From: Halopseudomonas sabulinigri
GTDB taxonomy: Bacteria > Pseudomonadota > Gammaproteobacteria > Pseudomonadales > Pseudomonadaceae
Assembly (NCBI GenBank): GCA_011053055.1
Contig: DRHT01000047.1
Span: 157,258 to 221,257 of the forward strand
Direction of reading: 5' to 3'
DNA: 64,000 nucleotides
A program made the translations under genes and the position numbers. Shown here in pieces: positions 1-8,811 of this stretch. The notes under the pieces were generated by a model, which was given only the letters and a program-made list of their open reading frames with translations, did not search any database and had not been told where the DNA came from. How positions within the stretch are numbered: position 1 is the stretch's first letter; each line of letters starts with the position of its first letter.

Positions 1-200
1 ATGGAACCCGGCCTTCCATAATCCGGCCAGGCATTGGCAAAAGGTACGTAGTGGAGAGTTTGAGATGTTGGAAGGTCGAGTTCCATCTCGACCCGCGTCG
101 TCCAACGCACCACCACTGGCCGGGATGGAACCCGGCCTTCCATAACCCGACCAACGGCCTCAAACGTCCCACTAGTGGCCCGGACTAAACCCAGCCTCCC
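1..200. repeat. REP-type palindromes
   Basis: Two arms recur: an upper arm GGAAGGTCGAGTTCCATCTC at about 70-93 and a lower arm GGGATGGAACCCGGCCTTCC at about 122-141. Each is itself an imperfect palindrome, and the second partly complements the first. A lone lower arm lies at 1-18 and a degraded one at 175-200. The same arms occur at 36.7-37.0, 41.4, 51.7 and 52.3 kb, so this is a dispersed family. No gene was seen here. Confidence 0.85.
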
Positions 201-213
201 GTAAGCTAACAGC

Positions 214-1038
214 TCAATCCCACTCAGGCGCAAAGTCCGGATCGGCAATGCGCTCGCCGGCATCCAGTTCGCGGATAAAGTGCAGGTCATCGGCGGTGAG
301 CTGTACGCGATCTGCTTCCAGGTTGCTTTCCAGGTGCAGCCGTTTGGTAGAGGACGGAATCACTGTTATGCCTTGTAACATCAGCCAAGCCATCACCACC
401 TGCGGTGGCGTGGCGCCATGCTCTTCGGCGATGCGATCCAGGGTTTTGTCCTTCATCACCTTGCCAACCGCCAATGGCATATAGGCGGTCAAATGCAGCC
501 CCTCTTCGCGGGCAAACTCAACCATCTTTCGGTTCTGCAGGAAGGGGTGAATCTCAACCTGATTGGTGGCGATGTTATCCAGCCCAACCAGTTCGCAAGC
601 CTCCTGAAGCTGATCAATAGTAAAGTTGGATACCCCGGTCAGGCGCGTCATACCTTGCTCGCGCGCCTTCATCAATTCACCCAGATATTCCTGCATCGGG
701 ACTTTCCCTCCTGGTGAGGGCCAGTGGATCAGGGTCATATCGACCTGATCGAGCTGCAGCTTGTCGAGGCTCTCACGCAGGCTGGGAATCAGCTTGTCCT
801 GGGTGAAATTGTCAGTCCAGATCTTGGTGGTTACAAACAACTCGCTGCGCGGCACGCCGCTGTCGGCGATGGCGCGGCCCACGTCCTGCTCGTTGCCGTA
901 GATTTGGGCCGTGTCTATGTGCCGGTAGCCCAGTTCTAGCGCGGTACTGACCGCGTTGTAAGCGTCGTCGCCCTTGAGGCGAAAGGTGCCCATGCCAATC
1001 GGGGGAATGCTGCTGTTCTCGCCTGTCGTGTCTATCAT
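214..1038 (-). CDS. Aldo/keto reductase (DkgB-like)
   Basis: This 274-residue cytosolic NADPH-dependent oxidoreductase belongs to the AKR family and resembles 2,5-diketogluconate/methylglyoxal reductases. The catalytic tetrad is visible: Asp and Tyr in RHIDTAQIYGNE, Lys in TTKIW and His in LIHWPSP. The C-terminal nucleotide-binding segment contains IPSSTKR. The start is ATG at 1038 because GAGAGGAAATC sits directly upstream; an upstream extension to 1125 has no such site. The gene appears monocistronic and is divergent from the nitronate monooxygenase gene. The physiological aldehyde cannot be read from sequence. Confidence 0.9.
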   Translation of the reverse strand: MIDTTGENSSIPPIGMGTFRLKGDDAYNAVSTALELGYRHIDTAQIYGNEQDVGRAIADSGVPRSELFVTTKIWTDNFTQDKLIPSLRESLDKLQLDQVDMTLIHWPSPGGKVPMQEYLGELMKAREQGMTRLTGVSNFTIDQLQEACELVGLDNIATNQVEIHPFLQNRKMVEFAREEGLHLTAYMPLAVGKVMKDKTLDRIAEEHGATPPQVVMAWLMLQGITVIPSSTKRLHLESNLEADRVQLTADDLHFIRELDAGERIADPDFAPEWD

Positions 1039-1358
1039 GATTTCCTCTCGATCATCGAATATAAAGGTGAACTCTGCGTTCGCTCTGCCGCCGACTGATT
1101 CAATGTTGGTGGCGGTAGCAAACATCAGCGCCGGCGGTGTCGCCAGCGCGAGAAAACAAGGTTCAGAAAAAGCCCTGCGTTATGTGCTTTCCACTTCAAT
1201 CGTTACATCCATAGACCAACGTACCCCGCCGGATAGTTCCCCACGCAGAAGACGCAGGTACTCGAAAGATCTAAGCGTGGTGGGTTCCTCAGTGGTGTGC
1301 GAGGGTCTACCATCGGCATCGTCGAGTATTCCCCTATACACGTGAAAGGAGCGGTCTA

Positions 1359-2399
1359 ATGCGACTCGAAAATCTGTTGGGTACCAACTTACCGTTGGTT
1401 CAGGCACCGATGGCCGGCGTGCAGAACAGTGCGCTGGCGTTGGCTGTTTGCCGTGCGGGCGGCTTGGGTTCACTACCCTGTGCGATGTTGAGCGCAGAAG
1501 CCTTGCATAACGAGTTGGTAGTGCTCAGCGAGCAGGCTGAAGGCCCTTGGAATCTCAACTTCTTTGCCCATCGCAACCCGCCAGCGGATGATGCGCGTGA
1601 GAAACAATGGCGCAACGCCTTGGCGCCCTATTACACAGAGCTTGGTCTGGATATTGGGGCCATTCAGGCGGGCGCTGGGCGGCGGCCCTTTGATCCGGAG
1701 ACGCTGGAACTGATTGCCCCGTTCCGCCCGCCCGTGGTGAGCTTTCACTTTGGTCTGCCGGAAGCCGCAATTATCGAGCGCATCAAGGCGTGGGGCGGCA
1801 AGGTGCTGTCCACAGCCACTACCTTGGCCGAAGGCAAATGGCTGCAAGCGCACGGCGCTGATGCGGTGATTGCGCAGGGACTGGAAGCTGGCGGTCATCG
1901 CGGGCAATTTCTTAGCACCGACCTGAGTTTGCAGATGGGGACTTTTGCTCTGCTGCCGCAGCTGGTGGCGGCGCTGGATATTCCGGTGATTTCCGCTGGT
2001 GGCATCGCGGATGCGAACGGCGTAGCTGCGGCTATGGCGCTTGGGGCGGCGGGTGTGCAGATGGGTACGGTTTACCTGCTCTGCCCTGAGGCAACTACGA
2101 CCGAGCTGCACCGGGCTGCGCTCAACAGTGAGGCCGCACAGCATACCGCGTTAACCAATGTGTTTTCGGGTGGCCCGGCGCGCGGCATTGTTAACCGTGC
2201 GATACGCGAGCTAGGTCCGCTGAGCGAGCTGGCGCCTTTGTTTCCGCTTGCAGGTACGGCCATGGCCCCGCTGCGCGCTGCAAACGAAAAGACGGGCAGT
2301 GGCGAGTTTTCTCCGCTGTGGTCAGGGCAAAATAATAGTGGCTGCAAAGCCATATCTGCTTTCGAATTAACGCGGGAGTTAGCTGCGAAAATAGGTTAA
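1359..2399 (+). CDS. Nitronate monooxygenase (2-nitropropane dioxygenase family)
   Basis: This 346-residue FMN-dependent TIM-barrel enzyme would oxidise alkyl nitronates (for example propionate-3-nitronate) to carbonyl compounds and nitrite. The N terminus PLVQAPMAGVQ, the catalytic-His segment GLEAGGHRG and the phosphate-binding run SAGGIADANGVAAAMALGAA are diagnostic for the family. The ATG at 1359 follows AAAGGAGCGGTCT. The last 60 residues cover the usual C-terminal lid. It stands alone, convergent with the fhuF-like gene, with only about 30 bp between the stops and no clear terminator. Confidence 0.92.
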   Translation: MRLENLLGTNLPLVQAPMAGVQNSALALAVCRAGGLGSLPCAMLSAEALHNELVVLSEQAEGPWNLNFFAHRNPPADDAREKQWRNALAPYYTELGLDIGAIQAGAGRRPFDPETLELIAPFRPPVVSFHFGLPEAAIIERIKAWGGKVLSTATTLAEGKWLQAHGADAVIAQGLEAGGHRGQFLSTDLSLQMGTFALLPQLVAALDIPVISAGGIADANGVAAAMALGAAGVQMGTVYLLCPEATTTELHRAALNSEAAQHTALTNVFSGGPARGIVNRAIRELGPLSELAPLFPLAGTAMAPLRAANEKTGSGEFSPLWSGQNNSGCKAISAFELTRELAAKIG

Positions 2400-2428
2400 A
2401 AAGTGACAATCACGCGTTAGAACGACGG

Positions 2429-3187
2429 TTAATCGCTACGCCCTGCTGGATCATAACCGGCTGGCGGCTTATCAATATGCGGGCAGTTGCTGCACAGCGC
2501 TTTGTCGGGCAAAAGGTAGCGAATGCAGCAGTGCTTGCGCTCACGGTGCAATGCCTGCTCTCCCTCCCGCTGACGGTAGCGTACGCAGCCATGTAGCGGG
2601 TTGCGTAAGCCGTCCGGGCGGTTCTTGGCGCTGATCAATTGGCGAGCCTGTGTCACAGCCGCTGCATCAGCCGGTAGCTTGGCTACCTCTTCGACAATCC
2701 ACTCGTAGTAATGCCCCACGCTGCTCCAGAACACTTTGGGTGAGACCTTGTAGCGCACGGCCAGGTCGCGGATCAGTACATCTAGATGGCCGTCGAACAG
2801 TGCTTCGAGACGAGTAAAGCCATTGCTTGGCGCACTGCTCCAGGGCTCTCCTTGATGCGGCAGCTTGAAAGCCGTTGGGAGGCCGTCCTCGTCAACAATA
2901 ACCTGCACCTCATCAAAGCTTACTGGTAGTCGCCAGTTGTGCAGCAGGCTGGCTGCTACCGTGGGCGCCACCAAACGGATGAAGTGGTATTTGCCCCACA
3001 GGGACACTACCGCGCGCTGATCAGCATTGACGTACTGCGGGGTGAAGCGCTGCAACTGATCGGTAAGCTGTTCGCTGTTCAGGTACTTGGCCATGCTCAG
3101 GCTAGGACGTGGGTCATCGGCCAGTGTCAGCCAATCAGCCATAGGTGCAAGTGAGCCCTGAAATAATGGTGTGAGTGCAGCAATCAT
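2429..3187 (-). CDS. fhuF: FhuF-like siderophore-iron reductase
   Basis: This 252-residue protein has the FhuF hallmark at its C terminus: a CC-x10-C-x2-C arrangement (CCIRYLLPDKALCSNCP), which in E. coli FhuF binds a [2Fe-2S] cluster used to reduce ferric hydroxamate siderophores in the cytoplasm. The N-terminal half carries the family's GKYHFIRLVAPTVAA region. The start is uncertain: ATG 3187 and TTG 3208 both lack a strong Shine-Dalgarno site. A Fur-like box lies about 95 bp upstream, consistent with iron repression. No siderophore transporter is adjacent. Confidence 0.85.
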   Translation of the reverse strand: MIAALTPLFQGSLAPMADWLTLADDPRPSLSMAKYLNSEQLTDQLQRFTPQYVNADQRAVVSLWGKYHFIRLVAPTVAASLLHNWRLPVSFDEVQVIVDEDGLPTAFKLPHQGEPWSSAPSNGFTRLEALFDGHLDVLIRDLAVRYKVSPKVFWSSVGHYYEWIVEEVAKLPADAAAVTQARQLISAKNRPDGLRNPLHGCVRYRQREGEQALHRERKHCCIRYLLPDKALCSNCPHIDKPPAGYDPAGRSD

Positions 3188-3281
3188 GGGGTGGTCCGTA
3201 CAGCGCAAGGTCTAGAGGAGAGCGATAGCGTCGCTTACCTGTTCGGTGCAGATACGTGCGAGCATGCGAAAGAAATACAAT

Positions 3282-3300
3282 GTAATCCATTATCATTTGC
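3282..3300 (-). promoter_or_regulatory. Putative Fur box
   Basis: Read on the minus strand the 19 bases are GCAAATGATAATGGATTAC. They agree with the Fur consensus GATAATGATAATCATTATC at 12 of 19 positions, including an uninterrupted AATGATAAT core. The site lies upstream of the fhuF-like gene, where iron repression is expected. Fur control is an inference from this match and the gene's role. Confidence 0.55.
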
Positions 3301-3431
3301 GTATGCAAATACGGCTTGCTTCGGGGCTGTGTTTCGCTAGCGATACGTCGGGAGGGCTAATGGGGATATGCCCAATCGGGTGGGGGTTATCGAATCAGTG
3401 TTAAGGCGCTGGCTCTGACAAGATCAGGTCC

Positions 3432-4592
3432 CTATTCATCCGTTACTGGCGAGGATGATGTGGTAGGGAGGCCAATCCAGCGGCGCAGCTGGCTCAATTC
3501 GTCGCTTTCGGCGACAAAACCGCTTTCCAACGCTGCAATGCGCATGATGATGAGATCTTTACGCGGGTGAGCTTGTGGCATCTGAAACAGCGCTCCGGTT
3601 AATTCACGCAGCAAAAAAGGTAACTTCAGCTGGATCTTGATACGGTTACCAAACGCGGGAGCGAACTCCTTGACCAACTGCTCCACCGTCTCATCAGCGA
3701 CCGATTGGCCATAATTGATGAATTGCTGCAGGGCGCAAAGCACGGCTCCCTCCCCCAAAAAGCAGAAGGTTACGGCTGCCTTTAGCGGGCCCTCTGCGAC
3801 TGCATGATGCGCTGCCAGACTTTCCAGTGTGTTGCTTAGGGCGGTTTGTTTTAGATGCAACGCATCATGTAGTTGACGAAGCGCCGGCTCGGTCAGCGCC
3901 ACGCGAGTACGTGACAGTCGCTGCGCTAACTCGGCAAAAAGATTTGCGCCCAAATATTGATAGGCTTCTAGAATGCCAGTATTGGGCGCATCGCTGCGAT
4001 TCAGCGCTAGTTTGTTGGCTCTACTGATGAGTACCAGAGCAAGTAAAGGCTGCTGATGTACGAAGTTGATAGCATCATTGTCTGCCATCCAGGTCTGCAT
4101 CTCAGCAGCCTGCTGTTGCGCCAGTGGTGCTGACCACGCTAGCTGCAGGGGCTGTTTAATGCGCTCTTTTAAAAAGCCTGTGACGTCACCGATCAAGCCG
4201 TCCGAAATAGCAGCTTCAGAGGAAATTTGCTCTTGGTTGAGTATGCGAGACAGCCTGGTTTTAAGGTCATCGATCTTGAAAGGCTTGGCGATGACTTCGG
4301 TAATGCCTGCCTTCCGCGCAGCGACCACGGTGTCGCGGTCTATGTGGGCAGTGATCAAAATGCGAGCGCTCGCAGGTGAGACGTGTCGAGCGTCAGCAAT
4401 TACATCCAAACCACTGCCATCAGGCAATCGCAAGTCGCTGATAAGGAGGTTGATAGGTGCGCGCTTCAGCTGGTTTTTTGCAGGTATCACTTCTGTAAAG
4501 CAAAACAGCTGGGCGGATGGCATCAAATGACCAAGGATCTGCTGCAGTAGCTCACTAATCCAAGGGTCGTCCTCCACAATCATGATATTCAT
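3432..4592 (-). CDS. Response regulator with HDOD output domain
   Basis: This 386-residue protein has an N-terminal receiver domain (residues 1-120: acidic pair EDD near 7-9, phospho-acceptor Asp in LLISDLRLPDGSG, Lys in EVIAKPF). A C-terminal region of about 200 residues follows that resembles HDOD domains (HHAVAEGPLKAA), but metal-ligand residues are not obvious. HDOD proteins are non-catalytic relatives of HD phosphohydrolases used in signalling. It is the last gene of the six-gene signalling operon: its ATG overlaps the stop of the GGDEF gene (ATGA). Confidence 0.8.
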   Translation of the reverse strand: MNIMIVEDDPWISELLQQILGHLMPSAQLFCFTEVIPAKNQLKRAPINLLISDLRLPDGSGLDVIADARHVSPASARILITAHIDRDTVVAARKAGITEVIAKPFKIDDLKTRLSRILNQEQISSEAAISDGLIGDVTGFLKERIKQPLQLAWSAPLAQQQAAEMQTWMADNDAINFVHQQPLLALVLISRANKLALNRSDAPNTGILEAYQYLGANLFAELAQRLSRTRVALTEPALRQLHDALHLKQTALSNTLESLAAHHAVAEGPLKAAVTFCFLGEGAVLCALQQFINYGQSVADETVEQLVKEFAPAFGNRIKIQLKLPFLLRELTGALFQMPQAHPRKDLIIMRIAALESGFVAESDELSQLRRWIGLPTTSSSPVTDE

Positions 4593-6232
4593 GACGCAGC
4601 CTTATCACTCTCACTGCAAACCTGATTACGCCCCGCCTTTTTCGCTTGATACAAGCGCTTGTCGGCTTGGTCTAGCAGGCCTTCATCAGGCCAGTCGGGA
4701 GCGGCGCAGACGCTAATGCCGGCGCTGAAGCTGCAGGTGAAACTGTGTTCATCGGCACTGAATTTCAGCGCAACGAAGGCGGTACGTATTTCATCAAGTA
4801 TCTGTTGTGCGTCCTCAATGCTGCAGTTGGGCAGCACTGCAAGAAACTCTTCACCGCCGTAGCGCCCCAAGCGATCAATTTTGCGTAGCCTTTGGCGTAG
4901 CAGGTTGGACAGGGCGCGAATCACATTATCGCCTACCGGGTGGCCGTACTGATCATTGACCGATTTGAAGTGGTCGATATCAATCATGGCAATGCTGACC
5001 GGTTGTTTTGAGCGCTGGGCGCGGCCAATTTCGATGTCGAGTTGATCTTTGATATCCGCGTGTTTCAGCAGGCCGGTCAGGCTGTCGCGCGAAAGCGCGT
5101 CGCTGACCATGCGAGCGCGCTGAGCGCGAGCGTAAACGGTGGTTAGTAAGGCGCTGTCGCTGATCGGCTTGGTGATGAAATCGTCACCCGCTTTAAGGAG
5201 CGCGGACATCTGGCGCTCGGCATTGGTTTCTGCGGACAGATAAATAATAGGTACACGTAGCCAGTCATCGTTTAGACGTATTACCTGAGCCAGTTCCGGA
5301 CCGCTGAAATCGGGCATGTTGATATCCATCAACACCACGTCTGGGCCAAACGCATGCATTTTTTCCAGCAACAGCTCCGGGTCGAATTCGGACTCTACCA
5401 GCATGCCTTCACTGGTCAGAATCAGCGCGTAGCGGGCTGCCAGTTCGGTGTCGTCGTCGATTATCAGAACGCGGAAGGGGCCTGCCTGATAGTTGGTGAA
5501 GCTGCGCTCCAGTCGACTTTCCAATGAAGGTAGATCAACGGGCTTAGTAAAGAAGCCTCGAGCGCCAGCACGCACTGCCTCTAAGCGGCTGTTAAAACAG
5601 TCATCTGAGCTTATGACCAACAAGGGGAGTGGCTCGCTGCCAGGCGTGCGCAGTTTCTCTGTCAGCTCCTGAGCTTTCCATTCGCTTATGCTGGTGTCGA
5701 CGATGACGGCGTCAAGGCTACTCAAGCTCTTGAATACCTCGGGGAGTTCCGCGAACTGACTGACCTGATAGCCGAAACTGGTCAAGGTCTGGCTCATCTG
5801 TTGCGCCAGTTCCTCTTCCTCCACTACCAGCGCGATATGCCGATCGGTGTTAGCGATAGCATGCTCTTCGCTTGCGCTAGGAGCATGCCGCAGGGTGTCA
5901 GCCTTATCGATCAGCAAGGTATCCAGCTGGATCACTTGCGCGGCTAGTCGCCGGATGATTGCCTCGTCCGCTGATGGATTGTCGAGCTGTTGCTGCAACT
6001 GTACTTCCAGGTCGCGACAAGCTGTGCCTAAGGTGTTATAGCCGAAAGTGCCGGCAGAGCCAGCCAGCTTGTGCAGCTGATCACGTAACACCAGTTGGCT
6101 ACTCGGATCGCTGTTATCGCTTTGCGCCTGCTTGGCCACATTGGCCATCTCCGCCAGCTCGACACGCAGACGTTCGCGGAAGCGGTTTTCCAGCTCGGCT
6201 AACTGACTACTCAGTTGATCCTTATTGCTCAT
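4589..6232 (-). CDS. Hpt-REC-REC-GGDEF diguanylate cyclase
   Basis: This 547-residue protein has four modules. Residues 1-115 form an Hpt domain with phospho-His 54 in LHKLAGSAGTFGY. Residues about 130-245 are a receiver whose acidic pocket is altered (VVEEEEL), although an Asp remains in VIVDTS. Residues 254-370 are a complete receiver (LIIDDDTE, LMDINMPDFSG, ITKP). Residues 385-540 form a GGDEF domain with active motif RYGGEEF. An RxxD inhibitory site (RKID) lies five residues before GGEEF, so product feedback is expected. The start overlaps the upstream regulator stop by 11 bp. Phosphorelay input probably controls c-di-GMP synthesis. Confidence 0.9.
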   Translation of the reverse strand: MSNKDQLSSQLAELENRFRERLRVELAEMANVAKQAQSDNSDPSSQLVLRDQLHKLAGSAGTFGYNTLGTACRDLEVQLQQQLDNPSADEAIIRRLAAQVIQLDTLLIDKADTLRHAPSASEEHAIANTDRHIALVVEEEELAQQMSQTLTSFGYQVSQFAELPEVFKSLSSLDAVIVDTSISEWKAQELTEKLRTPGSEPLPLLVISSDDCFNSRLEAVRAGARGFFTKPVDLPSLESRLERSFTNYQAGPFRVLIIDDDTELAARYALILTSEGMLVESEFDPELLLEKMHAFGPDVVLMDINMPDFSGPELAQVIRLNDDWLRVPIIYLSAETNAERQMSALLKAGDDFITKPISDSALLTTVYARAQRARMVSDALSRDSLTGLLKHADIKDQLDIEIGRAQRSKQPVSIAMIDIDHFKSVNDQYGHPVGDNVIRALSNLLRQRLRKIDRLGRYGGEEFLAVLPNCSIEDAQQILDEIRTAFVALKFSADEHSFTCSFSAGISVCAAPDWPDEGLLDQADKRLYQAKKAGRNQVCSESDKAAS

Positions 6233-6611
6233 GCCAGGTATTCCATATTTCGGTTATCTGCTCTGATAGCGTCATTGGATCAAACGGCTTGATAATCACC
6301 CCGGCAGCACCCAGCTGGTGGTAAGCCGAGACCTCCTGGGTCTGTGCTTTGGCAGTCATGAACACCACCGGCACGTTGGCCATGCAGGGCAGTTTCTGTA
6401 ATTCAGTCAGCGTTTGTGGTCCGTCCATGCCGGGCATCATGACGTCGAGCAGCACCAGCTGTGGATTAAAGGCTGGCGTCTCTGCAAGGCCCTGTGCGCC
6501 TGAGTCGCAGCTTTTGACAGTAAAACCGCCCACTATCTCCAAGGCTACCCGAGCGACCTCTTGAATTGAGAGATCGTCTTCAATGTGAATGATGCGTTCA
6601 AGTTTATTCAT
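6222..6611 (-). CDS. Single-domain response regulator (CheY-like)
   Basis: This 129-residue lone receiver has the acidic pair in IIHIEDDLS, phospho-Asp in LVLLDVMMPGMDG, a conserved Thr in VVFMTAKAQ and Lys in VIIKPFDP. There is no output domain, so it is likely a phosphate shuttle between the upstream kinases and the Hpt/receiver protein downstream. The start is ATG 6611, which begins the receiver fold and overlaps the kinase stop by 8 bp; the longer reading frame to 6743 is out-of-frame translation of the kinase gene. Confidence 0.88.
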   Translation of the reverse strand: MNKLERIIHIEDDLSIQEVARVALEIVGGFTVKSCDSGAQGLAETPAFNPQLVLLDVMMPGMDGPQTLTELQKLPCMANVPVVFMTAKAQTQEVSAYHQLGAAGVIIKPFDPMTLSEQITEIWNTWHEQ

Positions 6612-8811
6612 GGGCCTTGGATCCATTGCTGTCGGGCACCCTATCGGTGCGGTGGGCGGGGGTGGAGTCAGGCAGCGCTTTAGGCAAACTAACCCAAAAA
6701 CAGCTGCCTTGGCCAGGCATTGAGCTGAAGCCGATGCGGCCATTCATGGCACGCACTAACGAGCGGGTAATAGCCAGGCCCAGCCCGGTGCCGCCGCGTT
6801 GGCGGGTGGCGGTAGCGTCGGCTTGGGCAAAGCGCTGGAACACGTTCGGCTGGAATGCCAGCGGAATGCCTTCGCCGTTATCGGTGACGGACAATCGAAT
6901 GTACTGCTCAACCTGTTCTACTTCGATGGTGACCACATCGCCCGGCGGTGAAAATTTAATGGCGTTAGACAGGAGGTTGGCCAGCACCTGCTGCAGGCGC
7001 TGCGCGTCGGCCTGCACCGATAACTTGCCCGGAAGTGGTAGCTGTAAGCTGACACCAGCACCGTCAGCTACGGCTGATAGCATGCGCTGTGCAGCCTGTA
7101 GTTGTGCGTCCAGATCCAGTGGTCGCAGGTCCAGCTCGAGCTTCCCGGCTTCGAGCTTGTCGATATCGAGCAGATCATTAATCAGCTCGGTTAGCCGCTG
7201 ACTGTTGTCTTCGGCTGCCAGCAATAACGAGTTGGCCTGCTCGGGCCGGCCGTTCAGCACACCGCTATTCACTAGCCGCAAGGTGCCGTAAATACTGGTC
7301 AGCGGCGTGCGTAGCTCGTGGCTAACGGTGGACACAAAGTCGTTTTTCAGCTGCTCGCTACGCAGGCGCTCGGAAATATCGCGCAGGTTAAGCATCAGCT
7401 GACGCTGGTCAGGCAGGCCAACGCTGGCGGCGGTGACCTCACAGTGCACAACGCCACCGAATTGCCGCAGCAACGCCATATTGGAGTGCCCGTTTACCGT
7501 CATTGCTAACTTGAGCAGCTCGGGAAGCGGGGCTTGGTTGGCTTCCAGCAACTCGGTGAAGGGCCTGTCGCGCAGACTGGTAGCGCTATAGCCGAGCAAG
7601 CGTGACGATTGCGGATTGGCCTCCAGAATCTGCAGACTGTTGATGTCTAGCAGCACGATAGCGTCGGAGGATTGCTCAAACTGGCTGCGCAACAAATCGC
7701 GCTCGCGCTGCAGTTCCAGAGCTTGTTCTTGTTGGCGCTCACTTAGCTGATTGAAAGCATGCACCAGGTAACCCACTTCGTCCGTGCGATTTATCTGAAT
7801 CGCCTGGATAGGTCTGCTGCCGTCCATCATCTCGGTGATTTGCTGCGCGGCTGAACTCAAAGGGCGCATGGCGCGGCGCAACAGTAGAATGAGTGCGAGA
7901 CTGAGCAGCAGGAAGAACACCAGACCGATAACCAGCTTCTGCGCAAGGATGGGGTCGAGCTTGTCGGTGATCTGTTTCATTGGGGTCAAGCTGACCACGT
8001 GCCACCCCAGATTCGGCATCCCATCGGCAATGAACAAATCCTCACCACCGGTCTCGGCATTAGCTAGCAGGCCCATACTTTCGCCGCTGCGCAGAGCTGC
8101 CAGCAAGGGGCTCGCTTCGTTGCTGGGTAGTGGCTGCATGGCCAGGTGCGGATCAGTCGAGGTCACGTAGATCTGGTGAGTGGTATCCATCACGTACAAA
8201 CGCGACGGAACGCCCAGGGTGAGATTTACAGCGGCATCGAACAGGTTCTCCCGCTCCAGCTCAATAACCCCGGCGATCAGGCCAACAACCTCGCCATTGG
8301 CCCGCTTTACGGGTGCACTGATGCTGAGGATAGGGGTGCGCATGGTGCGGCCCATGATCGGTTTGCTGATAGTGGGCTCACCGCTGCTCAGCGCTTGTTT
8401 GATATGCGGGCGATCGGCGTAATTGGTACCCAACCTGCCCTCTACCCGCGTTGACTCACCGACTGCGATGCCGACAGTGTTTAGAATCAGGATGCCGGCG
8501 GGAAAGTAGCCGTCGATGCCAGGGCGCTGGCTGCGGATCAGTTGCTCACTGGCGGCGTAGTCGACCTGGCCGTTTAGCGCCAGTTGCCCCGCGAGGGTGT
8601 TCAGAAACTGCTCGCGAACATCAAGCTCACGATCAATCAACTGCACGGCATTGCGGTTGACACGCTGCTGCTGTTCGATCAGCAGATTTTGCATGTCGGT
8701 GCGCAGTGCATGTTGGGTCACCAGCCCTGAGAGCAGTACTTCCAGCAGGCTGGCGCCAAGAATCAGTAGCAGTATCTTTATGGCCAGACGGCTGTAACGT
8801 GGCTGCTTCAT
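6604..8811 (-). CDS. Membrane sensor histidine kinase (dCache-HAMP-PAS-HisKA-HATPase)
   Basis: This 735-residue kinase has TM1 at about residues 8-30 and a periplasmic dCache-like sensor at about 40-280 (PHIKQALSSGEP, PILSISAPV are typical). TM2 is near 290-312, followed by HAMP (about 312-365) and PAS (about 375-485). HisKA has phospho-His in STVSHELRTPLTSI. The ATPase domain has N box (NLLSNAIKFSPPG), DNGEGIP and GGTGLGLAI. No receiver is attached. The ATG at 8811 overlaps the previous stop (ATGA). It is the third kinase of the operon and the only one with a classical dCache sensor. Confidence 0.9.
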   Translation of the reverse strand: MKQPRYSRLAIKILLLILGASLLEVLLSGLVTQHALRTDMQNLLIEQQQRVNRNAVQLIDRELDVREQFLNTLAGQLALNGQVDYAASEQLIRSQRPGIDGYFPAGILILNTVGIAVGESTRVEGRLGTNYADRPHIKQALSSGEPTISKPIMGRTMRTPILSISAPVKRANGEVVGLIAGVIELERENLFDAAVNLTLGVPSRLYVMDTTHQIYVTSTDPHLAMQPLPSNEASPLLAALRSGESMGLLANAETGGEDLFIADGMPNLGWHVVSLTPMKQITDKLDPILAQKLVIGLVFFLLLSLALILLLRRAMRPLSSAAQQITEMMDGSRPIQAIQINRTDEVGYLVHAFNQLSERQQEQALELQRERDLLRSQFEQSSDAIVLLDINSLQILEANPQSSRLLGYSATSLRDRPFTELLEANQAPLPELLKLAMTVNGHSNMALLRQFGGVVHCEVTAASVGLPDQRQLMLNLRDISERLRSEQLKNDFVSTVSHELRTPLTSIYGTLRLVNSGVLNGRPEQANSLLLAAEDNSQRLTELINDLLDIDKLEAGKLELDLRPLDLDAQLQAAQRMLSAVADGAGVSLQLPLPGKLSVQADAQRLQQVLANLLSNAIKFSPPGDVVTIEVEQVEQYIRLSVTDNGEGIPLAFQPNVFQRFAQADATATRQRGGTGLGLAITRSLVRAMNGRIGFSSMPGQGSCFWVSLPKALPDSTPAHRTDRVPDSNGSKAHE

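Noticed and set aside
1180..1473. 97-residue minus-strand frame over the nitronate monooxygenase start
   Set aside because: No ribosome site, no domain, and it overlaps a well-supported gene on the other strand.
1473..2144. 223-residue antisense frame inside the nitronate monooxygenase gene
   Set aside because: Rich in His, Arg and Gln without motifs; typical of the antisense frame of a GC-rich gene.
8146..8454. Plus-strand frames inside the dCache kinase gene
   Set aside because: Shadow frames of a kinase gene with full domain support; no start signals.
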